Shown here: positions 63,995 through 64,000 of the stretch, one piece after another
How the letters are laid out: every line of letters begins with the position of its first letter
Numbering within the stretch: the first letter of the stretch is position 1
From: Ornithinibacillus gellani
GTDB taxonomy: Bacteria; Bacillota; Bacilli; Bacillales; Amphibacillaceae
Length of the DNA stretch: 64,000 nucleotides
NCBI RefSeq assembly: GCF_003730295.1
Contig: NZ_QTSZ01000037.1
Span: 186,001-250,000 of the forward strand
Reading direction: 5' to 3'
Position numbers and translations under genes: made by a program
Notes under the pieces: model-generated
Told to the model about the DNA's origin: nothing
Databases searched by the model: none
The model's input: only the letters and a program-made list of their open reading frames with translations

Positions 63995-64000
63995 TTTGCT

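Overview
This window is chromosomal DNA from an endospore-forming, low-GC Firmicute of the family Bacillaceae. The evidence is spo0A, spoIVB, the complete spoIIIAA-AH operon, the comG competence operon, and gene order that follows the Bacillus subtilis yqf-yqg-yqh-yqi region closely. An OLE RNA with its partner gene oapA, a B12-dependent ribonucleotide reductase and the low GC content fit a halophilic or alkaliphilic genus in the Virgibacillus/Oceanobacillus neighbourhood. That placement is inference; no species is proven.

Layout. 1-2.7 kb: 3' end of an aspartate kinase, then spo0A (with a sigma-H promoter and 0A boxes) and spoIVB. 2.7-10.9 kb: recN, argR, yqxC, oapA, OLE RNA, ispA, xseB, xseA, folD and nusB, all leftward, with dxs absent from its usual place. 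11-21.9 kb: Asp23-like gene, accC, accB, the eight-gene spoIIIA operon with a sigma-E promoter, efp, pepP, aroQ and yqhR. 22-27.7 kb: yqhP, a patatin-like gene, mntR, a class II ribonucleotide reductase behind two NrdR boxes, and a rhodanese. 27.7-32.4 kb: the glycine cleavage operon gcvT-gcvPA-gcvPB, led by a tandem glycine riboswitch whose second aptamer is interrupted by about 286 nt of palindromic sequence between 8-bp direct repeats.

32.4-39.1 kb: yqhH, yqhG, yqzE and comGA-GG. 39.2-49.8 kb: a cysteine-rich SufR-like regulator, yqgY, yqgX, yqgW, an LTA-synthase-like gene, glcK, yqgQ, the rhomboid protease gene, yqgO, a ThiF/MoeB gene, yqgN, rpmG, and two membrane-anchored proteins of unknown role, one with a truncated MltG-like domain. 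49.8-54 kb: pbpA, an MFS gene and sodA. 54.4-55 kb: a five-tRNA operon (Met, His, Ile2, Ser, Phe). 55.3-64 kb: Na/Pi cotransporter, nfeD-like gene, yqfZ, yqfX, yqfT, nfo, cshB, yqfO, trmK and a cytochrome c550-like gene.

Most of the window is conserved housekeeping, sporulation and competence content. The two RNA loci deserve most attention: the OLE RNA/oapA locus (a rare large structured RNA) and the interrupted glycine riboswitch. Start codons were reassigned in many genes, commonly to GTG or TTG, where ribosome binding site spacing or family alignment favours them.
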